A stretch of 64,000 nucleotides of DNA from Brevibacillus brevis (GTDB taxonomy: Bacteria; Bacillota; Bacilli; Brevibacillales; Brevibacillaceae): the NCBI RefSeq assembly GCF_001039275.2, contig NZ_CP030117.1:4744501-4808500 (forward strand), written 5' to 3'. Position 1 is the stretch's first letter. Each line of letters starts with the position of its first letter. Shown piece by piece: positions 35,436-44,474 of this stretch. Under the pieces are notes generated by a model. It had not been told where the DNA came from and did no database searches. It saw nothing but the letters and a program-made list of their open reading frames with translations. The position numbers were made by a program, and so were the translations under genes.

Positions 35436-36226
35436 GGTCTCTCTCCTCCTGCATGACGCATCTCGATCTTTTTCAGCACCTCATCCAAGCATCCGATCTC
35501 CTCGATCACGTAGTGCGCACCCGCCGCCATCAGTCGTTCTGTTGCGATAGCCAGCCTTTTATCCAGCTCTTCCTGTGGCATACTCGTCACTTCCTCCAAG
35601 GACAGGCCAAGCTCGCTTCCACCCTTCAGAACGCCAACGGTCCACATCCCGGCGTTTCTTCCTTCTTTCATATCGCTTGTCGTATCACCGACTTTGACCA
35701 TCTCGTTCATTGGATATACGTCCAGCAGGATCGCATTTTGATAGCACATCCATGGATATGGACGTCCAGCAGGCACTTCACTTGGAGTGACAAGTGCATC
35801 TGGTTCGTAGCCCTGTTGTTTAGCCGATGCTGCAACGACGTTCATCATTTCCCTCGTGTAGCCTGTGGTCGATCCGATTTTGATTCCTTGCTCGCGCAGT
35901 CGCCCTACCAATTCCATTGCTCCCGGAACAGGAGTGGCATACTCGTGCAGCGTCGCCATCAGCATCGGTTCGAAGTCCGCGTACAATTCGTCCACATCCG
36001 CTTCATTCGGAAGTCGACCGTAACGCTCTTGCCATAGCGCTGCTACCCGCTCCATTTTGCACAGCGCCTGGATATGATCGCGCTTGAGCATCCCCATCGG
36101 TTCGCGCGCTTCTGCTGCTGTCAGCTTAATCCCCCGTTTTTTGAACACCTGCAAAAAGACAGCTAAAGGAGCGAAACATCCGTAATCTACCATCGTTCCT
36201 GCCCAATCAAATACGACTGCTTTCAT
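35432..36226 (-). CDS. phnX: Phosphonoacetaldehyde hydrolase
   Basis: This 264-aa HAD-superfamily enzyme has the nucleophile motif [11 protein letters not shown], where alanine in DWAGT is typical of phosphonatase. The cap holds the Schiff-base lysine region ([13 protein letters not shown]), and later come [12 protein letters not shown] and [13 protein letters not shown]. It cleaves the carbon-phosphorus bond of phosphonoacetaldehyde to acetaldehyde and phosphate. It lies between the permease and phnW and is coupled to phnW. Confidence 0.96.
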   Translation of the reverse strand: MKAVVFDWAGTMVDYGCFAPLAVFLQVFKKRGIKLTAAEAREPMGMLKRDHIQALCKMERVAALWQERYGRLPNEADVDELYADFEPMLMATLHEYATPVPGAMELVGRLREQGIKIGSTTGYTREMMNVVAASAKQQGYEPDALVTPSEVPAGRPYPWMCYQNAILLDVYPMNEMVKVGDTTSDMKEGRNAGMWTVGVLKGGSELGLSLEEVTSMPQEELDKRLAIATERLMAAGAHYVIEEIGCLDEVLKKIEMRHAGGERP

Positions 36227-36229
36227 GCT

Positions 36230-37949
36230 TTATGCCACCTGACCTTTCTCTTGGTAGGACCCTGTTGTTCGCTTGCGAAGTTTGGATGCGATCCATTCTG
36301 CACCAGCACGTGCGATGATGTTGAGGAAGACGATCAATACCGACATCGCTGCTGCTGGAGCCACATCCCCTGCGTCATCCATATTGACGATGGAGACAGA
36401 TGCCAACTTGAAATCCGCTGCGTACAGAAAAACAACTGCCGAGATCGTCACCATCGAGTTGATGAAAAAGTACACCGCCATCTCGACAATCGCCGGCATA
36501 CAGACGGGAATCGTGACGCGCCACAATAGCTTTGTCTGCGAGACCCCCATGGACTCTGCCGCTTGCTCGAACTCGGGATCGAGCTTTTTCAACGCGCTCG
36601 TTGCTGTGATAAAGCCGACTGCGAAAAAATGAATGACGTTTGCCAAAATCAAAATCCAGATCGTTCCGTACATGCTGTGAAATGGATTCGACGGATTATT
36701 GAAGAAGAAAATGTACGCTAGCCCAATGACCATCCCCGGCAATGCCAGCGGGAGAATCGACAGGAAGTATCCAGCTTGGCGAAGCCCCTTCCACACTTGG
36801 GATTTTTCAATCGTGTACGCGGTAATAAACGTGACCGCCGTCCCGATCACTGCCGTCAGTAAGGCGACGAGAATGCTGTTCCACAGTGGCTCAATCCCTT
36901 CTCCGGCTACGTTGGAAAAGTCATAATGATCCAAGCCGAAAGTCAGATTGTACGGCCATACTTTGATGAAAGAAGCCAGTACCACCGCAGCCATGAGAAG
37001 CAGCAAAAATCCGCTGACACTCACACAAAGGATGAAGTAAAACAAGTCGCGCAAACGATTTTCTTTGATTCGATACGGCTTGGATTTGGCTGTTACAGCC
37101 GCGTGCTGCTTCCGCTCAACAATCCGGTCCACGACAAACGCCACGAGAGCGGGAATGATCAAAAGCAGCCCAACTGTTGCGCCCATCGTCATATTTTGCT
37201 GACCGATAACCTGCTTGTAGACATCTGTTGCCAGTACGGAAAACTGTCCGCCGACAACCTTTGGTGCTCCGAAGTCAGTAAACGAGAGAGTAAAACAGAC
37301 AAAGCAGGCGCTGACGATACCGTATTTCACGCTGGGAATCGTCACTACAAAAAACTTGCGCCAATGGTTCGCCCCGAGCGTATCTGCCGCTTCGTACAAT
37401 TGATAGTCGGCAAAAGCAAGGGAAACAGCGAGAATCAAATACGCTTGCGGGAATACATAAACGATCTCCGCCAAAATAATCCCCACCGGGCCGTACAGAT
37501 CGATGTCCCATTGAACCGGGAGCAATCCGAAGATCCCTGTCGTCACCAGCCCTTGATTCCCAAAAAAGGTAAGTCAGGGCGATTCCGTGCATCATCGTGG
37601 GCGCAAACAGCGGCAGCAGCGCGATCGCCCGAAAGGCTCGTTTTCCGCGAATCCCGCTACGCGTCAAGGCATACGCGAACAGAAAAGCGAGTGTGACTGC
37701 GATCAGCGTCGTCATCGCAGAAATATACAAGGTGTTATTCAGCGACCCAGCCAATGCTGGGGTGGAAAAGTACGTAACGAAATTGTCCAGGCCGATGAAC
37801 TGACCGTTCTTGTTATAGAATGCTTTGGAAAACAACTGGCCAAGTGGCAACAGAACACTCGCTGACAATACAAGTACGACGAGAGCGATGAGCCACTTTT
37901 GCATGGCTTTTCCATCGAAGATCGATGTCATTTCCTTCATGCTGCTCAC
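36230..37949 (-). pseudogene. Two-domain 2-AEP ABC permease, interrupted by a +1 frameshift
   Basis: Two overlapping frames together give a complete double permease of about 570 aa, like fused PhnU/PhnV. The first part runs from ATG 37949 (overlapping the ATPase gene by ATGA) to about residue 128 (ALTYLF); the second carries on as GNQGLVTTGIFGLLPVQWD and ends at 36230. The switch lies in a run of six A on the plus strand at 37562-37567 (six T on the coding strand). With five T the frames join exactly and the family sequence is restored. Permease loops (LGANHWRKFFVVTIPS, and SMGVSQTKLLWRVTIP) occur in both halves. It may be a true mutation, a sequencing error, or corrected by slippage. Confidence 0.88.
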
Positions 37950-38995
37950 CCCTGTTCCTCTATGGCTGGCGCATGCTCAAAGGTCAGCAAATTCTCCAGC
38001 GGAAACTCCAACCACACCTTTTTGCCTCGGGCAATTCCAAGTCTTTGTGCCTCGGCCGCTATCAAATCGATTGTCAGAAGCTCTTTTTTTATCTGGCCTT
38101 CCTCTTGCCATTCCAGAAAGATTCGGTAAAAAGCACCGCGAAATTCTATCTCAGAAATTGTCGCAGGTATGGCGCATTCGGATTCTTGCTGCAAAAGCCG
38201 CACATGCTCCGGTCTGATCGCAAGTAAGCGATTCGGATCAGATTGTGCCTTCTCAAAGCGACTGTACTCAAAAAAGTTGATCGCTCCGATAAAATCAGCA
38301 ACAAACGGAGTGGCTGGTTTGTTATAGATCTCCTCGGGTGTGCCTACCTGAACGACCTCGCCGTGATCCATGACGACGATCTTGTCAGCCATGGTCAATG
38401 CCTCATCCTGGTCATGGGTGACCATCACTGTTGTCATGCCGTACTGCTCATGCAAACGCCGAATCTCCCGGCGCAGCTTTTGTCTTACCTTTGCATCTAA
38501 TGCGGATAGTGGTTCATCTAAAAGCAGGACATCCGGCGATAGTGCAATCGCTCGCGCCAAGGCAATTCGCTGCTGTTGACCGCCTGAGAGCTGACTGGGA
38601 TATTTGGCGGCGGCATGAGACAAATCCACCATGTCTAGCGCCTCTTCTACTTTGGCTGCGATCTCTTTTTTCGCTAGCTTCTTTTCTTGCAGGCCAAAGG
38701 CAATGTTTTCAGCAGCCGTCAAATTGGGAAACAAGGCGTACGACTGGAACATCATCGCAATGTTTCGTTTTGCTGGTGGCAGGGAAGTAATCTCCCTGCC
38801 TCCCAGGATCATCTTGCCTGTCGTCGGCTGCTCCAATCCAGCCAGCATTCTCAGTAATGTCGTTTTACCGCAGCCACTGGGACCGAGCAGACAAACAAAT
38901 TCATTCTTGTCAATTTCGATGGAAATGTGCTCCAATGCGGCAAACAAACCAAAGCGTTTACTGACCCCTTGAATGGATAGATAGGATTGTGTCAT
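37946..38995 (-). CDS. ABC transporter ATPase for 2-aminoethylphosphonate
   Basis: The 349-aa product resembles PotA/FbpC-type ATPases. Motifs: Walker A GPSGCGKTTLLR, signature LSGGQQQRIALARA, Walker B DVLLLDEPLSALD and the switch histidine in VMVTHDQDEAL. A C-terminal regulatory beta domain follows from about residue 240. It powers import through the permease encoded next (ATGA overlap). The substrate is inferred from the adjoining phnX and phnW genes. It is similar in set-up to the Salmonella PhnT component. Confidence 0.94.
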   Translation of the reverse strand: MTQSYLSIQGVSKRFGLFAALEHISIEIDKNEFVCLLGPSGCGKTTLLRMLAGLEQPTTGKMILGGREITSLPPAKRNIAMMFQSYALFPNLTAAENIAFGLQEKKLAKKEIAAKVEEALDMVDLSHAAAKYPSQLSGGQQQRIALARAIALSPDVLLLDEPLSALDAKVRQKLRREIRRLHEQYGMTTVMVTHDQDEALTMADKIVVMDHGEVVQVGTPEEIYNKPATPFVADFIGAINFFEYSRFEKAQSDPNRLLAIRPEHVRLLQQESECAIPATISEIEFRGAFYRIFLEWQEEGQIKKELLTIDLIAAEAQRLGIARGKKVWLEFPLENLLTFEHAPAIEEQG

Positions 38996-39012
38996 GCTGT
39001 TCTCCTCGCTGC

Positions 39013-40089
39013 TTACTTGGGTTCGCTCTTAGTCGCGTATCGTTTTTCCCACTCCGCCAAAACGTTGTCTCGATTTTGTGCAGCTTGATTCAGGTCGAGC
39101 TTGATCAATTGTTTGATCGGATCTACTGCGTAGCCTTCTGGGAGTGTCGCGCCTTCTTGCTTGACACTGACGATAGCAAAGTTCTGATTATAGGCTTTCA
39201 TGACTTCATCGGAGATGGCCCAGTCCAAGAACAGCTTGGATTCTGGTTTGATCGCACTCTTTTTGATTAAGGCATTCGCCTCTACATCCCAACCCGAGCC
39301 TTCTGTTGGAAAGACGACTTCAACGGGTGCGCCTTTTTTCTTCTCGGTAATCGAACGGTAGCCAAAGGAAATACCGATTGGATATTCGCCCGATGCAGCC
39401 ATTTTCGCTGGCTTCGAGCCGGAATGCGTGTAGATGGCCATATTTTCATGCAGCTTGTCGAGGTACGCCCAGCCTTCTTTCTCCCCTTTTAGTTGCATGA
39501 TTCCGTTAATGGTGAGAAGCCCAGTTCCCGAGGACGCTGGATTTGGCATCACGATCAATCCTTTGTACTCCGGCTTGATCAGGTCTTCGTATGAGCGCGG
39601 AATAGGCAAATTGCGTTTTTCGAGCTCTTTGGTATTGACCGCTACCGCAGTCTCCCACGCATCGATTCCTACCCAGCTTGCAGGTTCCTTGGAATCCTTA
39701 AACTCCGGGGAAACCTTCTCGATTCCTTTTGGCGAATAGCCTTCAAGCATGCCTTGCTGTTCGAGTACAAGCAGGCTTGTCGCTGCTGTTCCCCATACGA
39801 CGTCCGCTTGTGGATTGTCTTTTTCCGCCAGCAGCTTTGCTGTGATGATCCCTGTAGAATCGCGGACGATATTGACCTTTACATCTGGATATTTCGCTTT
39901 AAAGGATTCCAAATACGTTTTGATCTGGTCATCCTCCAGAGCTGTATAAACCGTAATCTCTCCTGAGGCGTTTGTACTTTCCTTTGTGGAAGCTTGTGTG
40001 TTTGGTTGTGATACTGGTGCTTGTCCACACCCTGCTAAAAACGCGATTGATAGAACGGAAGCAAGTAAAGGATAATGCCATTTCTTCAT
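39013..40089 (-). CDS. 2-aminoethylphosphonate-binding lipoprotein
   Basis: The start is ATG 40089 behind AGAGGAGAGG. The 358-aa precursor has a lipobox ([11 protein letters not shown]) and a Fbp/PhnS-like binding domain: [21 protein letters not shown], then [20 protein letters not shown], then [14 protein letters not shown]. Such proteins bind small anions including ferric ion, sulfate or phosphonates; the operon points to 2-aminoethylphosphonate. It is the first gene of the operon, so it is likely the most abundant product, as is normal for binding proteins. Confidence 0.93.
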   Translation of the reverse strand: MKKWHYPLLASVLSIAFLAGCGQAPVSQPNTQASTKESTNASGEITVYTALEDDQIKTYLESFKAKYPDVKVNIVRDSTGIITAKLLAEKDNPQADVVWGTAATSLLVLEQQGMLEGYSPKGIEKVSPEFKDSKEPASWVGIDAWETAVAVNTKELEKRNLPIPRSYEDLIKPEYKGLIVMPNPASSGTGLLTINGIMQLKGEKEGWAYLDKLHENMAIYTHSGSKPAKMAASGEYPIGISFGYRSITEKKKGAPVEVVFPTEGSGWDVEANALIKKSAIKPESKLFLDWAISDEVMKAYNQNFAIVSVKQEGATLPEGYAVDPIKQLIKLDLNQAAQNRDNVLAEWEKRYATKSEPK

Positions 40090-40154
40090 GAGAACCTCTC
40101 CTCTTTGCGGAATGTTCATTTCTTGGTTCCTACGAAACCAATCTTACGGGGAAA

Positions 40155-40210
40155 ATATTAAGCGGATATGAACGTAACGTAAATTGATTGTTTTTATGTG
40201 TGTTTGATTG
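40155..40210 (-). promoter_or_regulatory. Promoter of the AEP operon with two TTGATTG repeats
   Basis: On the minus strand TTTACG and TAATAT (plus positions 40178-40183 and 40155-40160) are 17 bases apart. Directly upstream lie two TTGATTG copies on the plus strand at 40184-40190 and 40204-40210, 20 bases apart. That spacing suits a dimeric regulator such as the DeoR protein of this operon. Promoter quality is moderate. Confidence 0.5.
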
Positions 40211-40334
40211 TGTTTTGTTGGTTTCAAAAGATTCCTTTAGAGAGTAGAAGACACAACTGGGTAATAAAGGGAAAACAAGGTGTATGTCGAAGTTACAAAT
40301 GCCTCATTTTTATCATGCAAAGGGGGATATGAGT

Positions 40335-40829
40335 ATGAACTTGAAGGTGGAACCGTTAGACTTGCAAATGGCGGATATATCAAGATCTAGATGGCAGGAG
40401 GTTAAAGCTGAGGAACTTGACATGGAAAATGTCAGCTTGGCGAAGACCAGAATGAATAACGTAAATATAAGTCAAATGACTTTGAATGATGTGAATATGA
40501 GTGGAATCAAAATCTCTAACACAAACTTGTCAGGTGCAGGCATTCAGCATGCGAATTTCAGCCACGCTGTTATTGACCACGTCCATTTGTTTGGAACAGA
40601 ATTTCACAATGTGGTTCTTCCTATGGAGGGAGACGGAACTTATAATCCCGATGGGCAATACAAACCCGTAAGTTTTCATAGCTGTAATCTTTCAAATGGG
40701 CAATTCAGAAAGTACGTATGCACAAAAAAAGACTCAGTCATCCATTCTAGTAGCAAATGGGATGAGCTCAGTCTTTTATTTTTTCCTATCATCTACTGCA
40801 AAGCAGCCTCCACAGCCGCTTCTGCATGA
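40335..40829 (+). CDS. Pentapeptide-repeat protein, probably 3'-truncated
   Basis: ATG 40335 is 9 bases after AGGGGG. Residues 1-130 show quasi-pentapeptide repeats (NVSLAKTRMNNVNISQMTLN, then GIKISNTNLSGAGIQHANFSH) that fold as a right-handed beta helix. From about residue 128 (GQFRKYVCTKKDSV) the pattern stops. The rest of the frame reads through a transcription terminator and into the opposite racemase gene. Family members keep repeating to their ends, so the natural C-terminus seems to be lost and replaced by unrelated sequence. Function is unknown; related proteins can interact with DNA-mimicking or structural partners. Confidence 0.7.
   Translation: MNLKVEPLDLQMADISRSRWQEVKAEELDMENVSLAKTRMNNVNISQMTLNDVNMSGIKISNTNLSGAGIQHANFSHAVIDHVHLFGTEFHNVVLPMEGDGTYNPDGQYKPVSFHSCNLSNGQFRKYVCTKKDSVIHSSSKWDELSLLFFPIIYCKAASTAASA
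40728..40784. terminator. Terminator hairpin between pentapeptide and racemase genes
   Basis: AAAAGACT pairs with AGTCTTTT, and inner bases CATCCATT and AATGGGATG extend the stem with mismatches. ATTTTTT follows on the plus strand and a U-tract is also present on the minus strand. Confidence 0.7.
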
Positions 40830-41485
40830 ATCGCAGTCGTATCAAATACCGGGACCGTGCAATCTTGGGCTGTGATCAATAGACCGATTTCCGTGCAACC
40901 GAGGATGACTGCCTCAGCCCCTTCCTCGACCAATCGCTCAATGATCGCCTGGTAGGTACGTTTGGATTCTTCGCGAATGACCCCGACACACAGCTCATGA
41001 TAAATGATGTCATGGACGAGTTTTCGCTCTTGTTCATCTGGCAGCAGTACCTCTAATCCATGAACATCACGCAGACGTCCTGTATAGAAATCCTGCTCCA
41101 TCGTAAATCTCGTTGCAAGCAGTGCTACTCGCTTGTGCCCGTGGTTTTTGATCGCTTGGGCTGTCGCATCCGCGATATGCAGAAATGGCAAGCTGGTCGC
41201 TTCCTCGATAGCATACGCCAGCTTGTGCATCGTATTTGTACAGAGAACGATCAGGTCGGCTCCTGCCGCTTCCAGACTTTTCGCGGCACTTGCCATCCGC
41301 TCGCCTGCTTCTTCCCATCGTCCTTCTCGTTGCATTTCTTCGATCTCAGCAAAATCAACGGAATACAGGATGCTTTTTGCCGAATGCAAACCGCCCAGCC
41401 TCTCCTTGACGGTTTCATTGATCAAACGATAGTAGACCAAGGAGGACTCCCAGCTCATGCCGCCAATTAATCCGATTGTTTTCAT
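40793..41485 (-). CDS. Aspartate/glutamate racemase family protein
   Basis: This 230-aa protein begins IGLIGGMSWESSLVYYR, as aspartate racemases do. Both catalytic cysteines are visible, in LCTNTMHKLA and LGCTEIGLL, so a cofactor-independent two-base racemase mechanism is likely. It would interconvert L- and D-aspartate or a related amino acid. It resembles E. coli YgeA-type broad racemases. It stands alone, separated from the next gene by about 50 bases. Confidence 0.93.
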   Translation of the reverse strand: MKTIGLIGGMSWESSLVYYRLINETVKERLGGLHSAKSILYSVDFAEIEEMQREGRWEEAGERMASAAKSLEAAGADLIVLCTNTMHKLAYAIEEATSLPFLHIADATAQAIKNHGHKRVALLATRFTMEQDFYTGRLRDVHGLEVLLPDEQERKLVHDIIYHELCVGVIREESKRTYQAIIERLVEEGAEAVILGCTEIGLLITAQDCTVPVFDTTAIHAEAAVEAALQ

Positions 41486-41538
41486 CGTTCTCTACTCTCC
41501 TTTGTCGTGATCGTTGTCATTTGCGTTTTCCATCCCGC

Positions 41539-42378
41539 CTAACGAAAACGGGTCTGTAGCCGTTCATGCGCCTTTTTCGTACGCAACGAAGTATCCAACG
41601 GAATCCCTCGTCCTAGCGCGTCCGCTTCTGTTAACAAGGTTTCTTTTACACCATCCGCATTCAGTCCTAATGCCAGAGCCATCTTTTTGTAAAAAGAATA
41701 ATAGCTCTCTTTCTGTGCTGGACCGAGATGAAGCGTTCCGAGGTAAGAGCCGTGAAGCAATTCGTGGATGGCCTTCCCCACGTCTTCCACATGGACAAAC
41801 GTCTTGTACAAATTACCTGACCGGCTTACTTCTCTACCAGCTTTCAGGTCTGCACACATCGAAGCGACACGTTTATCCCATTGTCCAACCACATTACGAC
41901 CATAAATCGGGCCTACTCGCACGATGACATGATTGGGATGCCGCTCTCGAATGCGTGCTTCCCCTCGTATTTTGGCATTCGAATAAGCAGCTAACGGATT
42001 TCTCTCATCTAATGGCTCAGGCGGATCTTCTTCCCGATAAGAGCCTGTTCCTCGTCCGAAAATGCCGTCTGTGGAAATGAAAATCAATTTGCTCTTTTCC
42101 GGCAACTGAGAAAGCAGACCATCCAGGCCTTTTTCTATTAGCTCTCGTTCATCTGTTGCACTCATCAACGCCCAAATGACAACATGTGGTGAAAACTCTT
42201 GCAGTATCGTTGAAAAAGAAGGGGTGTCAGTTACATCGACCCGAAGCAATTGATGGATAGCTTGTGCAGAATAGCATGTACCCATCAGATTAATGGCATT
42301 ATCCCGCAAAAGCTCCTGATAGATTTGACTTCCCAAGTAGCCGCTAGCCCCGAGCAACAATACGCGGCATTTCTCCAT
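41539..42378 (-). CDS. RmlD-like NAD(P)-dependent sugar reductase/epimerase family
   Basis: The 279-aa product starts at ATG 42378 after GGAGGGGGG. It has the extended short-chain dehydrogenase fold: GASGYLGSQIYQELL for cofactor binding, IFISTDGIFGRG with the catalytic region, and NPLAAYSNAKIRGEARIRE with the Tyr/Lys pair (YSNAK). That resembles dTDP-4-dehydrorhamnose reductase, but no other rhamnose genes are near. Substrate is therefore not assigned. The catalytic pair is intact. Confidence 0.88.
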   Translation of the reverse strand: MEKCRVLLLGASGYLGSQIYQELLRDNAINLMGTCYSAQAIHQLLRVDVTDTPSFSTILQEFSPHVVIWALMSATDERELIEKGLDGLLSQLPEKSKLIFISTDGIFGRGTGSYREEDPPEPLDERNPLAAYSNAKIRGEARIRERHPNHVIVRVGPIYGRNVVGQWDKRVASMCADLKAGREVSRSGNLYKTFVHVEDVGKAIHELLHGSYLGTLHLGPAQKESYYSFYKKMALALGLNADGVKETLLTEADALGRGIPLDTSLRTKKAHERLQTRFR

Positions 42379-42399
42379 GGTATGTCCCCCCTCCACCCC

Positions 42400-42699
42400 T
42401 TACCATTTCGATTATGATCTACTATACCACTATCTCCCATCTAGAGCGACACAGGCTGTACTCGAAGAACTTGAAATAGATCTCGTAACGATGGGTGTTC
42501 TGCGAAAATGGACAGGCGAGTCTACAATTGTTTTTCTCTGCACCAACGTGTCAAGGGTTCGCTTCGCCTTACGCCCCTTGACCTTGTTAAAATTTATCCA
42601 ACAGGGTCCTCTACTCTATTCAACTAAGTTTCCATGAAATTTACTTCTTAAGATGTTGTGTAAAGTATCCCTAGAAGTAAAAACTTAAAGCAATAAAAA
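42400..42699. other. Intergenic stretch, no supported gene
   Basis: A plus-strand frame of 86 codons (42377-42637) has no ribosome binding site and resembles nothing I know. The only clear structure is the nitroreductase terminator at the right edge. Confidence 0.5.
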
Positions 42700-42724
42700 A
42701 CGCCAATCCAATAATGGTTGGCGT
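42700..42724 (-). terminator. Intrinsic terminator of the nitroreductase gene
   Basis: ACGCCAACC pairs with GATTGGCGT, and TTTTTATTG follows on the minus strand, about 50 bases after the stop at 42775. Confidence 0.85.
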
Positions 42725-42774
42725 CTTAGCGTATATTTTCGTTAAAATGCTGGCGGTCCCCCTTTTACAGTTTG

Positions 42775-43437
42775 TTATTCCTTAGGCATTTCGTTAAAGA
42801 AAGCTACATCATCGACTGCCAGCCTCACCGTCGGATGACCGGGCTTCGACGCCTTGCCGATGGCGATCAGTATAATCGGAATGTAGCGTTCTGATACGCG
42901 GAAAGCTTCCATGAACTTTTGTTTGTCGTAGCCGCCAATCGGTACCGTGTCGTATCCTTTAGCCCGGGCGACAAGCATGAGTTGCATCGATACTAGCCCG
43001 CCGTCAGTATAAGCGATTTGGCGGATGGCCTCGGGCGGCATGCTCGAATACATGCCGGTATAGTGTTCAACCATCGATTTTGCCGTATCCGCAGGCATGA
43101 AGCCCGCATCGACCGCTTGACCGTAAATCTTCTCGGCCATCCGGATGTTCTCAAGGTCTCCTAGAACGGCGATGACAGCCGAAGCTTCGACCACTTGTTG
43201 TTGATTGAATGCGATCGGAAGCAGCTTCTGCTTCAGCTCCGGCGTGTCGATAACGAGAAACCGCCACGGCTGCAGGTTAGCCGCTGAAGGAGCCAACGTG
43301 GCTTGCCGCAGTATTTCGGCCAATTCCTCCCGCGAAATTTTGACCTCGGGATTATAACTACGAACCGACCGGCGTTCTTGAATAACATCGAAAAAAGGTT
43401 GGTGCTCGATCGTTTGCGATGGTTGTGAAATGGACAT
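42775..43437 (-). CDS. Nitroreductase-family FMN oxidoreductase
   Basis: The 220-aa enzyme starts at ATG 43437 behind GGAGGAG. Family motifs: FFDVIQERRSVRSYNPEVK, then APSAANLQPWRFLVID, and the late glycine-rich GGLVSMQLMLVARAKGYDTVPIGG. It reduces nitro groups, quinones or similar compounds with NAD(P)H. It is divergent from a TetR-type regulator with palindromic operators between them, so it is likely repressed until its substrate or a stress signal appears. Confidence 0.94.
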   Translation of the reverse strand: MSISQPSQTIEHQPFFDVIQERRSVRSYNPEVKISREELAEILRQATLAPSAANLQPWRFLVIDTPELKQKLLPIAFNQQQVVEASAVIAVLGDLENIRMAEKIYGQAVDAGFMPADTAKSMVEHYTGMYSSMPPEAIRQIAYTDGGLVSMQLMLVARAKGYDTVPIGGYDKQKFMEAFRVSERYIPIILIAIGKASKPGHPTVRLAVDDVAFFNEMPKE

Positions 43438-43460
43438 GGTGCTCTCCTCCTTCTGGTTTG

Positions 43461-43482
43461 GAAAAACTGCATGCAGTTTTTC
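43461..43482. promoter_or_regulatory. Perfect 22-base palindrome upstream of the nitroreductase gene
   Basis: GAAAAACTGC and GCAGTTTTTC flank the centre with no mismatch. It lies 24 bases upstream of the start at 43437, in the leader, and is a candidate operator for the divergent TetR-type repressor or a leader hairpin. Confidence 0.6.
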
Positions 43483-43486
43483 GTTC

Positions 43487-43526
43487 AAATACAACAATAG
43501 TTATTTAAACAACACTTGTTGTATTT
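43487..43526. promoter_or_regulatory. Inverted repeat in the nitroreductase/TetR divergent region
   Basis: AAATACAACAA (43487-43497) and TTGTTGTATTT (43516-43526) are exact inverted copies, 18 bases apart. They suit a dimeric TetR repressor placed over the promoters of both genes. Confidence 0.65.
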
Positions 43527-43632
43527 GTAGGTTATAATAACAACTGATTGATCCGCAATCATCAATAACCGTAAACCGTTGTATAGACAACACCATCTCT
43601 ATAATGTCGTTTTATTGGGGGAGATTGTAACC

Positions 43633-44223
43633 ATGAGAATAAAAAAGAATGAAGCTGATCCTCGTGTGATACGTACACGGCGACTCCTTCAAGACGCTTT
43701 TGCTTCATTAATTCAAGAAAAAGACTTTGAATCGATAACCGTTAGGGATATTGCAGAGCGGGCTACTGTTAACAGAGCGACTTTTTATGCGCACTTTGTA
43801 GATAAATTCGAACTTCTTGAGGCCAAACTAACGGAATCATTTATGACGATCATAAATCATAGAATAAGCGGTCACGAAGTATTAAATGAAGAAACCATTC
43901 AGAGTATTTTTCTGGGTGTATGCGATTTTCACATGAGTCTAAGCACTATGTGCCAAAGAAGCTATAAATCGCTTGGTCCTGTATTCGAAATTCAAATAAA
44001 GGAAAAAATTCAAGCGACACTTCATTCCTTTATAGACAAAGACAAGATGCTCTCGAGTCCAAACGCGCAATTCTTAATAAATACCGCTTCTATCATGTTA
44101 AGTTGGGGGATGTATGGGGCGGCTTACGCTTGGAACAATGAGGGGCGGCTAATGAGTGCGGAAACATTCGTTAAACAGACCATGCCCTTAGTGATGAACG
44201 GAGCCAAAGAACTGCTGAGATAG
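43633..44223 (+). CDS. TetR/AcrR-family transcriptional regulator
   Basis: ATG 43633 lies 9 bases after GGGGGAG. The 196-aa product has a TetR DNA-binding region at residues 8-62: VIRTRRLLQDAFASLIQEKD, then ITVRDIAERATVNRATFYAHF. The C-terminal ligand domain is helical without catalytic motifs. It resembles the YsiA/RutR group only in general form. It most likely represses the divergent nitroreductase gene and itself. Confidence 0.93.
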   Translation: MRIKKNEADPRVIRTRRLLQDAFASLIQEKDFESITVRDIAERATVNRATFYAHFVDKFELLEAKLTESFMTIINHRISGHEVLNEETIQSIFLGVCDFHMSLSTMCQRSYKSLGPVFEIQIKEKIQATLHSFIDKDKMLSSPNAQFLINTASIMLSWGMYGAAYAWNNEGRLMSAETFVKQTMPLVMNGAKELLR

Positions 44224-44474
44224 GTCCTGTCGCTATTGCTCTATCCAACCCGTTCAGATGTTATAAAAACCATGAAATTCTTCGTATTTGTGCGGAGCCG
44301 CCTCCACCTGAATTGCCTAAATCGGTTGAGTTTGAAACCGTCAGGCCATTGCACGTATTCGGACATGCAAAAACCGCAGCCTTCACTGTGTCGATCTTCG
44401 CCGTGAAGTTGCGGTTATAAGGATTTTTGTAGGTAGCTATCACAAAATCAAATGTACCCATCCAACGAATCGGA

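Noticed and set aside
37562..37567. Programmed frameshifting at the T6 run
   Set aside because: A +1 shift is needed and no stimulating structure or stop codon at the shift site is visible; mutation or sequencing error is simpler, so it is kept only as a possibility.
42377..42637. 86-codon plus-strand frame, possible transposase remnant
   Set aside because: No start signal and no motif that would support a transposase or any other family.
44261..44461. 66-codon minus-strand frame between the TetR and MBL genes
   Set aside because: Gly/Asn/Ser-rich, without a ribosome binding site or family pattern. It may be remnant sequence but cannot be supported.
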